5,813 bases of DNA from an uncultured Rhodopirellula sp. (GTDB lineage Bacteria > Planctomycetota > Planctomycetia > Pirellulales > Pirellulaceae), in assembly GCA_913061385.1 (NCBI GenBank), contig CAJXTM010000293.1:1-5813 (forward strand), in the 5' to 3' direction. Made by a program: the position numbers and the translations under genes. The notes below the pieces were generated by a model. The model saw nothing but the letters and a program-made list of their open reading frames with translations. It was not told the DNA's origin and did no database searches. Below are positions 1 through 5,813 of this stretch, one piece after another. Each line of letters opens with the position of its first letter. The first letter of the stretch is position 1.

Positions 1-47
1 CTACACGTAAGGAGTCGTCGGCAGCGTCAGATGTGTATAAGAGACAG
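1..47 (+). other. Illumina Nextera i5-side adapter (sequencing artefact)
   Basis: This is synthetic sequence, not genome. In order it holds CTACAC (end of the P5 oligo, 1-6), an 8-base index GTAAGGAG (7-14, matching the i5 index I remember as S505), TCGTCGGCAGCGTC (15-28, read 1 primer part) and the 19-base Tn5 mosaic end AGATGTGTATAAGAGACAG (29-47). Genomic sequence starts at 48. Read on the minus strand, the mosaic end adds the false C-terminus LSLIHI and a stop codon to the DUF1501 frame. The match to the published adapter layout is exact over its whole length, so the call is close to certain; the index name is from memory. Confidence 0.98.
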
Positions 48-887
48 CACGATATCTGGAACGGCGGTTTGCATGCGATAGGCAAGTTCATAACTTTCCA
101 TTCTGGACGCAAGAACATCATGCTGTTTGTGGCGTTCAAGATGAGCGTCATTAAGTTTCGCTAATTCATCCAACGCCTTGCGCTGGTGCTCACGAGTCCG
201 GAAAGATGGGGGTTGCAGATCAAGAATGGGAGCACCTTTGCTTCTCAGCCTCGTCCCCTGATAATACGCTGGCAAAAAGCCATTTGACCAATTGGTAGAA
301 CCAGCCTGAGGAAGCGCCAACTCAGTCATCACGACGAATCCGGGCAGATTCTGGTTTTCACTACCTAGTCCATAGCCAACCCACGAACCCACAGACGGAT
401 CCTGACCTAGACGACTGCCGGTATTCATATGGAGCAGTGCTTCGGGATGGTTTAAAGATTCTGCCTGACAACCGCGATAAACGCACAACTCATCAGCGAC
501 TTCTTTGTTTGCCAGATGGATAAACTGGTCGCACATGTCGATTCCTGAATCGCCGACCTTCCGACTTCCAAAGGGGCTGCCGACATAGAATCTTTTGCCT
601 GTTGCCAACCCTGAGGTCCGCTTCGATTCGGTCACATTCAGTTTACTGAGCTGTGGCTTCGGATCAAATGTGTCGATATGGCTGGGACCACCCTCCATGA
701 AAAGCATGATGACTGCTTTGGCACGCGCGGGATGCATTGGCTGCTTGGGGGCGAGCGGCCCGTCAGGCGACTCAGCCTGCAGGTCCTGAGCCAGAAGATC
801 AGTCAGAGCCACAGACCCCAGTGAGGCACCTAGCCCATACAGAAAATCTCGACGGCTGGAATTATCCATTGAGCACATGCTTGGCAT
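48..887 (-). CDS. DUF1501 family protein with Tat-type signal, C-terminus cut off by the contig end
   Basis: The first 280 residues of a DUF1501 protein. The family belongs to the alkaline phosphatase/sulfatase-like fold group, is very abundant in Planctomycetes and has no settled activity. The N-terminus has a twin-arginine motif, SRRDFL (residues 11-16), followed by a glycine/alanine/leucine-rich stretch (about 17-33), so export in folded form is likely. The family hallmark GGPSHIDTFDPKP is at 66-78, with H70 and D72 as candidate metal or catalytic residues. A second conserved block, around RGCQAESLNHPEALLHMNTG, runs from about residue 138. Full-length members usually have about 430-480 residues, so roughly the last 40 percent is missing. 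The six residues LSLIHI that follow in frame are adapter. Starts at 887, 878 and 869 are all ATG and all keep the Tat motif; none has a clear Shine-Dalgarno, so the longest was kept. It begins 23 bases after the PSD1 gene and is probably co-transcribed with it. Confidence 0.93.
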
Positions 888-910
888 CGCGAGGAAAGCT
901 TGGCAAAAAT

Positions 911-3721
911 TCAGTAAACGAAAACAAACTCGTTCGAGTTGAACAACAACATCCCAAGGTCAGCTAAAGCCCTCGTTTCGGAAGAAACACTCGCTGACTT
1001 GGCGTCCGGCACATAGTTTTCGAACACAGGCAGGATCTCGTCAAACTCAAACGTATCACCAGTAAATTCTTCAACCAGAGAACGAGAGACACTCGTGGGA
1101 TAGACCACTGGCTCGGGCTTGTGTTTTCCATGGTAGATCTCCATTTCTTGCACGTATGCAACCAACGACTGCAGTTCCTTGGCCTCGGGTTCCCTCCCAA
1201 GTGCGAATTGAAAAGCATTCCTGACCTGCTGCGCGGTACCTGATTGATGGGCAAGCAAACGCTGCGCAAATGCGATCGACCGGTCGGTCATGACATCGCT
1301 ATTCATCAACGTGAATGCCTGCGGGGAAACAGCCGCAACATCTCGCATTTCACACGACTCATTGGGATTTGGCAAATTCAGAACTTCCATGAACGGATCT
1401 GCCTGACCTCGAACACGATAAGAATAAATCGAGCGTCGATTGCGTTCTCTTGGTGTGCGTGAGGGCTGATAGGCAGGCGCGATTGAAAACTGGATCATGC
1501 GAGGTTCCAACGCAACCTCAAGGTTGATTTCGGGCATGATTGGCACGCCGCCCATTTCGGGATTCAATTCGCCGGTCACCAACAAGATTGCGTCTCGCAG
1601 TTCCTCAGCCGTCAGGCGTCGAGGTCTAAAACTCGCCAGCAACTTCCCGGTTGGGTCAACCGCATTCAACACCTTGGGTTCAGGGTGTGCGCTCGATCGA
1701 CGATAAGCCTTCGACATCACGATCAAGCGATGAAGTGATTTTGTGCGACCCTCGTTGGCAATGAATTGCTTGGCAAGCCAATCAAGCAATTCGGGATGAC
1801 TTGGCTGATCTCCTTTCGCTCCGAAATTGTTTGCTGTCCCAACAATCCCCATCCCAAAATGATGCTGCCAGATCCGGTTCACAAAGGATCTTGTCGATAG
1901 TGGGTTCGTTTTATCAGCAATCCACCTAGCAAGAGCTAAACGGCGACCTTGTATGTTTTCACTGATGCAAAACGGATCCTGACCGCTTTCCGCTTCGACA
2001 GGAATACCGCAAGCACTTAGGACTCCGGGTGCCACGACCTCTCCCATTGCCTGATGGTCTCCGCCAGTGAAAACATTCGAAACCGGCCTCCACTTGGAAT
2101 TCATTTTCGCGGGTTTCCGAAGCTTCCTGCCGTTTTGAAGTTGGTCAGGACCATTAAAAACACTTTGCACCAAAGGTTGGTAGCGTTCTTTGCGACGTTC
2201 CCAAATCCACACATCCTGCTCCCGCACTTTCAGACGCCCTTTCTCCATCTCGCTCAACCCAACGTGACGAGGTGGCTTCTGATCTTCGGGATCTTTACGC
2301 CTAGCGTTGACACTTTTGTAGGGCAAGTCGTGCTTCAGATACCACCCTTTGGCAGCAGCCTCCTGCTTGTCAACCAGAGTCTGACGCTTTGCACTTGCAA
2401 AGGCATACAGTCGGTCAACTATTTTCTGCCCAGACGGGAAACCTGCCGTATTCTCTTCTGGCAAAAAAGCCGCGGGCATTTCAGCTGGCTGAGTACCTGA
2501 AAGTGCAGCATACAATCGGTAATAGTCACGCGTTGGAATCGGGTCAAATTTGTGGTCGTGGCATTTGCAACACCGCATGGGGATGGATAGAAAAGACTGC
2601 CCGATACTATGGACAACATCATCACGGTACAACTGCCGAGCCTCATCCTGTGGAATCATCGCTGTTCCCCATGGTCCCATTCTTAGAAAGCTTGTCGCGA
2701 CCATTGATTCCGGATCCCCTGGCCGAAATTCATCGCCTGCAATTTGCTGCAGAATGAACTCCTCATAAGGCTTGTCCTGATTGAACGCTCGAATCACGTA
2801 GTCACGATACCGCCATGCATTGGATCGCTCATAATCATTCGAGAACCCTGCCGTATCGGCATAACGCACCACATCAAGCCAATGCTGCGCCCACCGCTCT
2901 CCGTAATGAGGATTTGCCAAGAGTCGATCAACCAAGTCACTCCAAGCCAACTCAGAATCTGCTTTCCACTCTTTCATGAATCGACTGATTTGATCCGGCG
3001 TTGGTGGCAACCCTGTTAAGTCAAACGTCACGCGACGCACGAGTTCACGAGGTGTTGCCTGTGCTGCAGATACCAGATCAGAATCGCTCAAGCGGGCATC
3101 GATGAAACCGTCAACCGAATCAAACACGAACTCCTGACGAAGTGGCTGAAATGCCCATACTTCACGTCTGTCATAACGACGATAAGTCCACGTATCCGAG
3201 AGTCCTCCACTGGTTTTCACGAGGACGCCATCTTCGTTTTCGAAAACCAAACGCTCTGCGGCCAATATCTGCTGCTGCCTCGTTGGGTCAGGCCAGAGTG
3301 CTCCTGCTGCAACCCAACGTTCCACCGCTGCAACCTGCTGGGCGGTTAACCGATCGTTTTCCTTCGGCGGCATTTCCAATTCATTCCACCTGACAGCCTG
3401 AACCAATGAGCTACCATCCAGATCACCTGGAACCAATCCGGGTTCTCCCGACTCGCCTCCCAACAACAAAGTATCACGTGATCGAACATCGAATTCACCC
3501 TTGAGGTCATCAGCTACTGCACCATGGCAACCAAGACACTTTGACTTTAAGATGGGCAACACCTTAAGAGTGAAATGTTTTTCCTGAACCGCAGTTGACT
3601 CAACCACTGCACTGGGCTCATCGATCTGTTTCTGCTCCTGTGCCTGTGATTGGCTTAAGCAACAGAGACACAAAAGTGTCGGCAACGCGAAGAGCAGCTT
3701 TAATAGGCGAATCAAGATCAT
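911..3721 (-). CDS. Planctomycete cytochrome c protein, PSCyt1-DUF1549-DUF1553 (PSD1 type)
   Basis: A complete 936-residue exported protein, within the usual size for the family. Residues 1-27 form a Sec signal peptide: lysine/arginine near the start, a leucine-rich core and a likely cut after SQA (25-27). The PSCyt1 domain (about 50-140) has the haem-binding CLGCH at 62-66 and an EMPP at 116-119 whose M117 is a likely axial ligand. DUF1549/PSCyt2 (about 203-410) contains LTGLPPTPDQ, NPHYGERWAQHWLD and a second CxxCH, C384-C385-K386-C387-H388, followed by DHKFDPIPTRDYY. A less conserved middle (about 415-590) leads into DUF1553/PSD1 (about 593-850), with NPLSTRSFVNRIWQHHFG and GDQPSHPELLDWLA. 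The C-terminus LLFNSNEFVFVY is the normal family ending, so the gene is intact. It starts at ATG 3721, 71 bases after the FecR/LamG gene, with no visible Shine-Dalgarno. The family always sits beside DUF1501 genes and is presumed to be an extracytoplasmic redox protein; substrate and partner are unknown. Confidence 0.95.
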   Translation of the reverse strand: MILIRLLKLLFALPTLLCLCCLSQSQAQEQKQIDEPSAVVESTAVQEKHFTLKVLPILKSKCLGCHGAVADDLKGEFDVRSRDTLLLGGESGEPGLVPGDLDGSSLVQAVRWNELEMPPKENDRLTAQQVAAVERWVAAGALWPDPTRQQQILAAERLVFENEDGVLVKTSGGLSDTWTYRRYDRREVWAFQPLRQEFVFDSVDGFIDARLSDSDLVSAAQATPRELVRRVTFDLTGLPPTPDQISRFMKEWKADSELAWSDLVDRLLANPHYGERWAQHWLDVVRYADTAGFSNDYERSNAWRYRDYVIRAFNQDKPYEEFILQQIAGDEFRPGDPESMVATSFLRMGPWGTAMIPQDEARQLYRDDVVHSIGQSFLSIPMRCCKCHDHKFDPIPTRDYYRLYAALSGTQPAEMPAAFLPEENTAGFPSGQKIVDRLYAFASAKRQTLVDKQEAAAKGWYLKHDLPYKSVNARRKDPEDQKPPRHVGLSEMEKGRLKVREQDVWIWERRKERYQPLVQSVFNGPDQLQNGRKLRKPAKMNSKWRPVSNVFTGGDHQAMGEVVAPGVLSACGIPVEAESGQDPFCISENIQGRRLALARWIADKTNPLSTRSFVNRIWQHHFGMGIVGTANNFGAKGDQPSHPELLDWLAKQFIANEGRTKSLHRLIVMSKAYRRSSAHPEPKVLNAVDPTGKLLASFRPRRLTAEELRDAILLVTGELNPEMGGVPIMPEINLEVALEPRMIQFSIAPAYQPSRTPRERNRRSIYSYRVRGQADPFMEVLNLPNPNESCEMRDVAAVSPQAFTLMNSDVMTDRSIAFAQRLLAHQSGTAQQVRNAFQFALGREPEAKELQSLVAYVQEMEIYHGKHKPEPVVYPTSVSRSLVEEFTGDTFEFDEILPVFENYVPDAKSASVSSETRALADLGMLLFNSNEFVFVY

Positions 3722-3792
3722 GCCGAGCAGTGTGCTTGAGAGAAACGAAGGATGGTTTGAACGCTTACAAGAGGATCAAGCCGTTGAACGAA

Positions 3793-5604
3793 TCAGGGGC
3801 TTCCCTGAACAAATAGCTCACGGACTTCTTGAGGCTTCAGTGCATCACGAAACAGTACAAACTCATCCATGCTGCCGTTAAGATTGCGTATCGCAAAGTC
3901 TGCCTCGGGTCGTGTGGGTGACGACCAATTGCCAATGGTTGCCTTTCCGAAACGTGTTTGGCGGACAAACAACTCATCTGGGATTCGTTCTTGGCACAGT
4001 TGTTCACCATTTAGAAAATGCGTCGTCGTCTTTGTCTCAACATCATAGGTCGTTGCGAGATGCAACCAACGTCCACTCATGGACGCATCCCAGAATGGTG
4101 GCGACAGAACTTTATGATGCCCTTTTCCCAAACCAGCTCCCAGACGAACAGAAAAGAACAATTGCCCCGTATCTAAAATTTGCCAGTGTGGCTCACCACG
4201 CTGATAATTATCAGTCAGAAACAGTGAGTTATACCACCGATCGAGGCTATCGATTTTCACCCAGCAGGCGAAAGTAAGTGACCCAAACTGCCCTGGAATG
4301 TTTACACGAACACGATCACCAGGTCTCTTAAACTCAATGCCGCTCTTCTGTGGCCATCGACCACCAACACGTTTGGCGCCCACAATGGCTCCATCAAGAT
4401 CACGATTTTCAGGCACTACCGAACTCGCAAGTTTTCGCTTCCAGTACCGATCATGCTCCATCGAATAATAGGTGATCACACGCGGGTCCTTCCGCAATTC
4501 CATGGAATGATCAAGCCAGCGTTGATAACGATTCTGTTTCTGGTTCCGAACTCGATCATCAAGTCCTTCGAGCCCTAAAAATTTCCCTGGTGTCAATTTC
4601 GCATCTTCGATCACACCATTGGCTGCATGAGTCACAGCATTGCCGGCTGAAACTAATCGTTGTTCTCCATTGGACTGGTACAGTTCCACCTCACCGTCGA
4701 AGACTTGAACGTCAGCCTCACCTTCGTTGATCGCAACCCCGAACTCGGTTCCCAGGTCAACGACCTTCAGTCCATCGGCATGAATTTGAAACCCCCTTGC
4801 CGCAGGCGGTACCTGCGCACGCAGTTGCCCCGACTGCAGACGTGCAACAGTGGAAGATTCCAGCATCAGCCTTGCAGGTCCCTCAAGGATTACCGTGGCA
4901 CCGCAGAAGAATTCGATTTGAGCAACACCGCTGTCCAGTCCGACCACTCCGACTGAAAGAGCATCCCCCACGAGGAATTGCTTCTCTGCTTTCTGCCACG
5001 TGACATCAACCAAGCGAGTCACCATCGCAATTCCAACTGAAGTCGCTTCCTGTTCATTTCCTCGTTCTGTGCCATTTGCAACTCGTTCTGTGCCATTTGC
5101 AACTCGTTCCGTGCCATTTGCAACTCGATCCTGCCCGACAGTCTGGAGTCGTGACTCGACGACCAGCCAACGCCCCAACATGACACACAAAAGAATCGAC
5201 GCCGCGGCGACGAACACAAGGCTTGCACGACGATGCCTTGATCCCCCAGCCACCATTGATCCCCCAGCCACCACTGATCCCCCAGCCACCACTTCGGACT
5301 CGTTCAACATCGATAGCTGATCAGATACACCATCGAGCGACCGTTCTTGCTGGCAAGTCATTTCAGATTGCTCCGTGAAATATTCTTCACCTGCTTCGCT
5401 TTGGCTAGTGTGACGGGAAGATATCCCGGCATCTCCATCCAAACAAAGAACAGCACCAAACATCTGCCGCTCGACATAGCATTTCCGTACTTCCGGATGT
5501 TTGCGCAACAAGTCTCTGAGCCGTTTCACCCCCAGCGCATCGAGGGTTCCATCTTCCCAATCAAAGAGTAGTCGTTCAAATTCATCAATTTCCGGTGAAG
5601 CCAA
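3793..5604 (-). CDS. FecR/LamG single-pass membrane protein, probable anti-sigma factor or signal receptor
   Basis: 603 residues if started at TTG 5604. The cytoplasmic part (about 5-54) is acidic and helical (DEFERLLFDWEDGTLD, HPEVRKCYVERQ), as in planctomycete anti-sigma/FecR N-termini, and has no zinc-finger motif. A linker contains three VVAGGS-type repeats (105-122), then the basic RHRR and one transmembrane helix (about 127-147). Outside the membrane come three RVANGTE repeats (160-180) and a FecR domain (about 195-320) with the signature DLGTEFG (283-289) and VFDGEVEL (301-308). The C-terminal half is a concanavalin-like LamG domain (about 376-600) with LTFACWVKID, HFLNGE and NGSMDEFVLF. 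Start choice: TTG 5604 has a perfect GGAGG seven bases upstream and follows the sigma stop by two bases. The alternative TTG at 5637 gives 614 residues and overlaps the sigma gene by 31 bases; no in-frame ATG occurs before residue 48. Family knowledge and gene order support a role in controlling the adjacent sigma factor. No TonB-dependent receptor lies within this window, and the LamG ligand is unknown. Confidence 0.92.
   Translation of the reverse strand: MASPEIDEFERLLFDWEDGTLDALGVKRLRDLLRKHPEVRKCYVERQMFGAVLCLDGDAGISSRHTSQSEAGEEYFTEQSEMTCQQERSLDGVSDQLSMLNESEVVAGGSVVAGGSMVAGGSRHRRASLVFVAAASILLCVMLGRWLVVESRLQTVGQDRVANGTERVANGTERVANGTERGNEQEATSVGIAMVTRLVDVTWQKAEKQFLVGDALSVGVVGLDSGVAQIEFFCGATVILEGPARLMLESSTVARLQSGQLRAQVPPAARGFQIHADGLKVVDLGTEFGVAINEGEADVQVFDGEVELYQSNGEQRLVSAGNAVTHAANGVIEDAKLTPGKFLGLEGLDDRVRNQKQNRYQRWLDHSMELRKDPRVITYYSMEHDRYWKRKLASSVVPENRDLDGAIVGAKRVGGRWPQKSGIEFKRPGDRVRVNIPGQFGSLTFACWVKIDSLDRWYNSLFLTDNYQRGEPHWQILDTGQLFFSVRLGAGLGKGHHKVLSPPFWDASMSGRWLHLATTYDVETKTTTHFLNGEQLCQERIPDELFVRQTRFGKATIGNWSSPTRPEADFAIRNLNGSMDEFVLFRDALKPQEVRELFVQGSP
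5065..5127 (-). repeat. Three tandem 21-bp units coding RVANGTE
   Basis: Three direct, in-frame copies lie at 5065-5085, 5086-5106 and 5107-5127. Two copies are identical and the third differs at one synonymous site (ACG/ACA for threonine). They encode RVANGTE three times, just outside the transmembrane helix of the FecR/LamG protein. The near identity at DNA level points to recent slippage or unequal exchange. The sequence just downstream in the gene (CGAGGAAATGAACAGGAA) may be a decayed fourth copy. Confidence 0.97.
5239..5292 (-). repeat. Three tandem 18-bp units coding VVAGGS
   Basis: Three direct, in-frame copies lie at 5239-5256, 5257-5274 and 5275-5292. On the coding strand the unit is GTGGTGGCTGGGGGATCA. 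The copy nearest the membrane begins ATG instead of GTG, the only difference, giving MVAGGS. They encode a flexible Gly/Ala/Ser linker on the cytoplasmic side of the transmembrane helix. The unit is G-rich and unrelated to the 21-bp repeat on the other side of the membrane segment. Confidence 0.97.
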
Positions 5605-5606
5605 CT

Positions 5607-5766
5607 TCAACCCTCCAGCATTCGGTGATGCATACAATCTGCAAGCACACGACGTAATCGAAGCAGTGCGACTTTCACAGCATCTGCTCGGCGTCCCGTG
5701 GCACTTGCAATCTCAGCAATCGACATGGACTGGTCATACCGCAAATGAATCATCTCAATCTTTTCC
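5607..5766 (-). CDS. ECF sigma factor, C-terminal fragment (region 4), 5' end cut off by the contig end
   Basis: Only the last 52 residues are native, from EKIEMIHLRYDQ to the end MLEG. They form the sigma region 4 helix-turn-helix that binds the -35 element: MIHLRYDQSMSIAEIASATG is the first part and RRADAVKVALLRLRRVLADC carries the recognition helix. The pattern, including the LRRxLxDC ending, resembles the Rhodopirellula/Verrucomicrobium-type ECF sigma family (TIGR02989), whose members are about 160-190 residues long; region 2 is therefore missing. An apparent in-frame N-terminus MGSEMCIRDR is translated adapter and must be dropped. The stop at 5609-5607 is two bases before the FecR/LamG start, the arrangement expected of a sigma factor with its membrane regulator. 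Family membership as ECF is secure; the subgroup is an inference from a short piece. Confidence 0.87.
5612..5616 (-). promoter_or_regulatory. Shine-Dalgarno GGAGG for the FecR/LamG gene
   Basis: GGAGG on the minus strand lies inside the last codons of the sigma gene, seven bases before TTG 5604. This is the only strong Shine-Dalgarno site seen ahead of any start in the window, and it decides the choice of 5604 over TTG 5637. Its position across the sigma stop codon (TGA at 5609-5607) suggests that the two genes are translationally coupled. Confidence 0.7.
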
Positions 5767-5813
5767 CTGTCTCTTATACACATCTCCGAGCCCACGAGAC
5801 CGAGGCTGATCTC
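5767..5813 (+). other. Illumina Nextera i7-side adapter (sequencing artefact)
   Basis: This is synthetic sequence, not genome. In order it holds the reverse-complement Tn5 mosaic end CTGTCTCTTATACACATCT (5767-5785), CCGAGCCCACGAGAC (5786-5800), an 8-base index CGAGGCTG (5801-5808, matching the i7 index I remember as N710) and ATCTC (5809-5813, start of the P7 side). Translated on the minus strand it gives MGSEMCIRDR, and on the plus strand CLLYTSPSPRDRG; both are typical adapter-derived peptides. Genomic sequence ends at 5766. Confidence 0.98.

Noticed and set aside
2054..2500. Plus-strand open frame of 148 codons
   Set aside because: It lies wholly antisense to the well-conserved cytochrome gene, has no recognisable domain and has a composition typical of a shadow frame.
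3640..3721. Lipoprotein signal on the cytochrome protein (several cysteines at residues 18-21)
   Set aside because: The residues before the cysteines do not fit a lipobox, and a standard cleavage site follows at SQA.
3722..3792. Promoter or terminator between the FecR/LamG and cytochrome genes
   Set aside because: No stem followed by a T-run and no clear -35/-10 pair were found on either strand by eye. A planctomycete ECF promoter could be missed, so this is absence of evidence only.
5065..5292. CRISPR-like repeats
   Set aside because: The units are directly adjacent with no spacers and stay in frame within a gene.
5000..5320. Plus-strand open frame with repeated SVPFATR and PPAT units
   Set aside because: The repeats are the reverse-strand reading of the two tandem arrays in the FecR/LamG gene; there is no independent coding evidence.
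29..5785. 19-bp inverted repeats near both ends, looking like a Tn5-type transposon with cargo
   Set aside because: They are the hyperactive mosaic ends used in Nextera libraries and are flanked by index and primer sequence. There is no transposase and no 9-bp target duplication.
5607..5795. A complete 62-residue stand-alone HTH regulator
   Set aside because: Its first ten residues are adapter. The remainder is region 4 of a sigma factor whose upstream part is missing.

Overview
The 5.7 kb of biological sequence (48-5766) reads as a fragment of a planctomycete genome, or of a close relative in the PVC group. It carries the pairing of a planctomycete-type cytochrome c protein (PSCyt1/DUF1549/DUF1553) with a DUF1501 protein. 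Upstream lie a FecR/LamG single-pass membrane protein and an ECF sigma factor whose region 4 resembles the Rhodopirellula/Verrucomicrobium-type family. Base composition looks moderate, roughly balanced GC by eye, which does not fix a genus.

Both ends are artificial. Positions 1-47 and 5767-5813 are untrimmed Illumina Nextera adapter (Tn5 mosaic end, read-primer part, 8-base index, start of P5 or P7). Each stretch is 47 nt. The adapters cut the first and last genes and add false residues to both open frames.

All four genes lie on the minus strand, so transcription runs from right to left. In order: (1) 5607-5766, last 52 residues of an ECF sigma factor; (2) 3793-5604, FecR/LamG membrane protein, probably the anti-sigma factor or signal receptor, starting with TTG behind a GGAGG two bases after the sigma stop; (3) 911-3721, a complete 936-residue secreted protein with two CxxCH haem motifs; (4) 48-887, the first 280 residues of a Tat-type DUF1501 protein. 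The gaps are 2, 71 and 23 bases. No terminator or convincing internal promoter is visible, so one operon is the simplest reading. The operon promoter and sigma N-terminus lie beyond the right end, and the DUF1501 C-terminus lies beyond the left end. No non-coding stretch exceeds 71 bases. The 71-base gap (3722-3792) shows no clear hairpin, promoter or Shine-Dalgarno site.

Inferred model: the FecR/LamG protein spans the inner membrane, holds the sigma factor on the cytoplasmic side and reads a ligand, perhaps a glycan, outside through its LamG domain. Release of the sigma factor would raise expression of the exported cytochrome/DUF1501 pair, whose biochemical activity is not established. The most distinctive detail is two unrelated in-frame tandem repeats (3 x 18 bp and 3 x 21 bp) in the FecR/LamG gene, one on each side of its single transmembrane segment.
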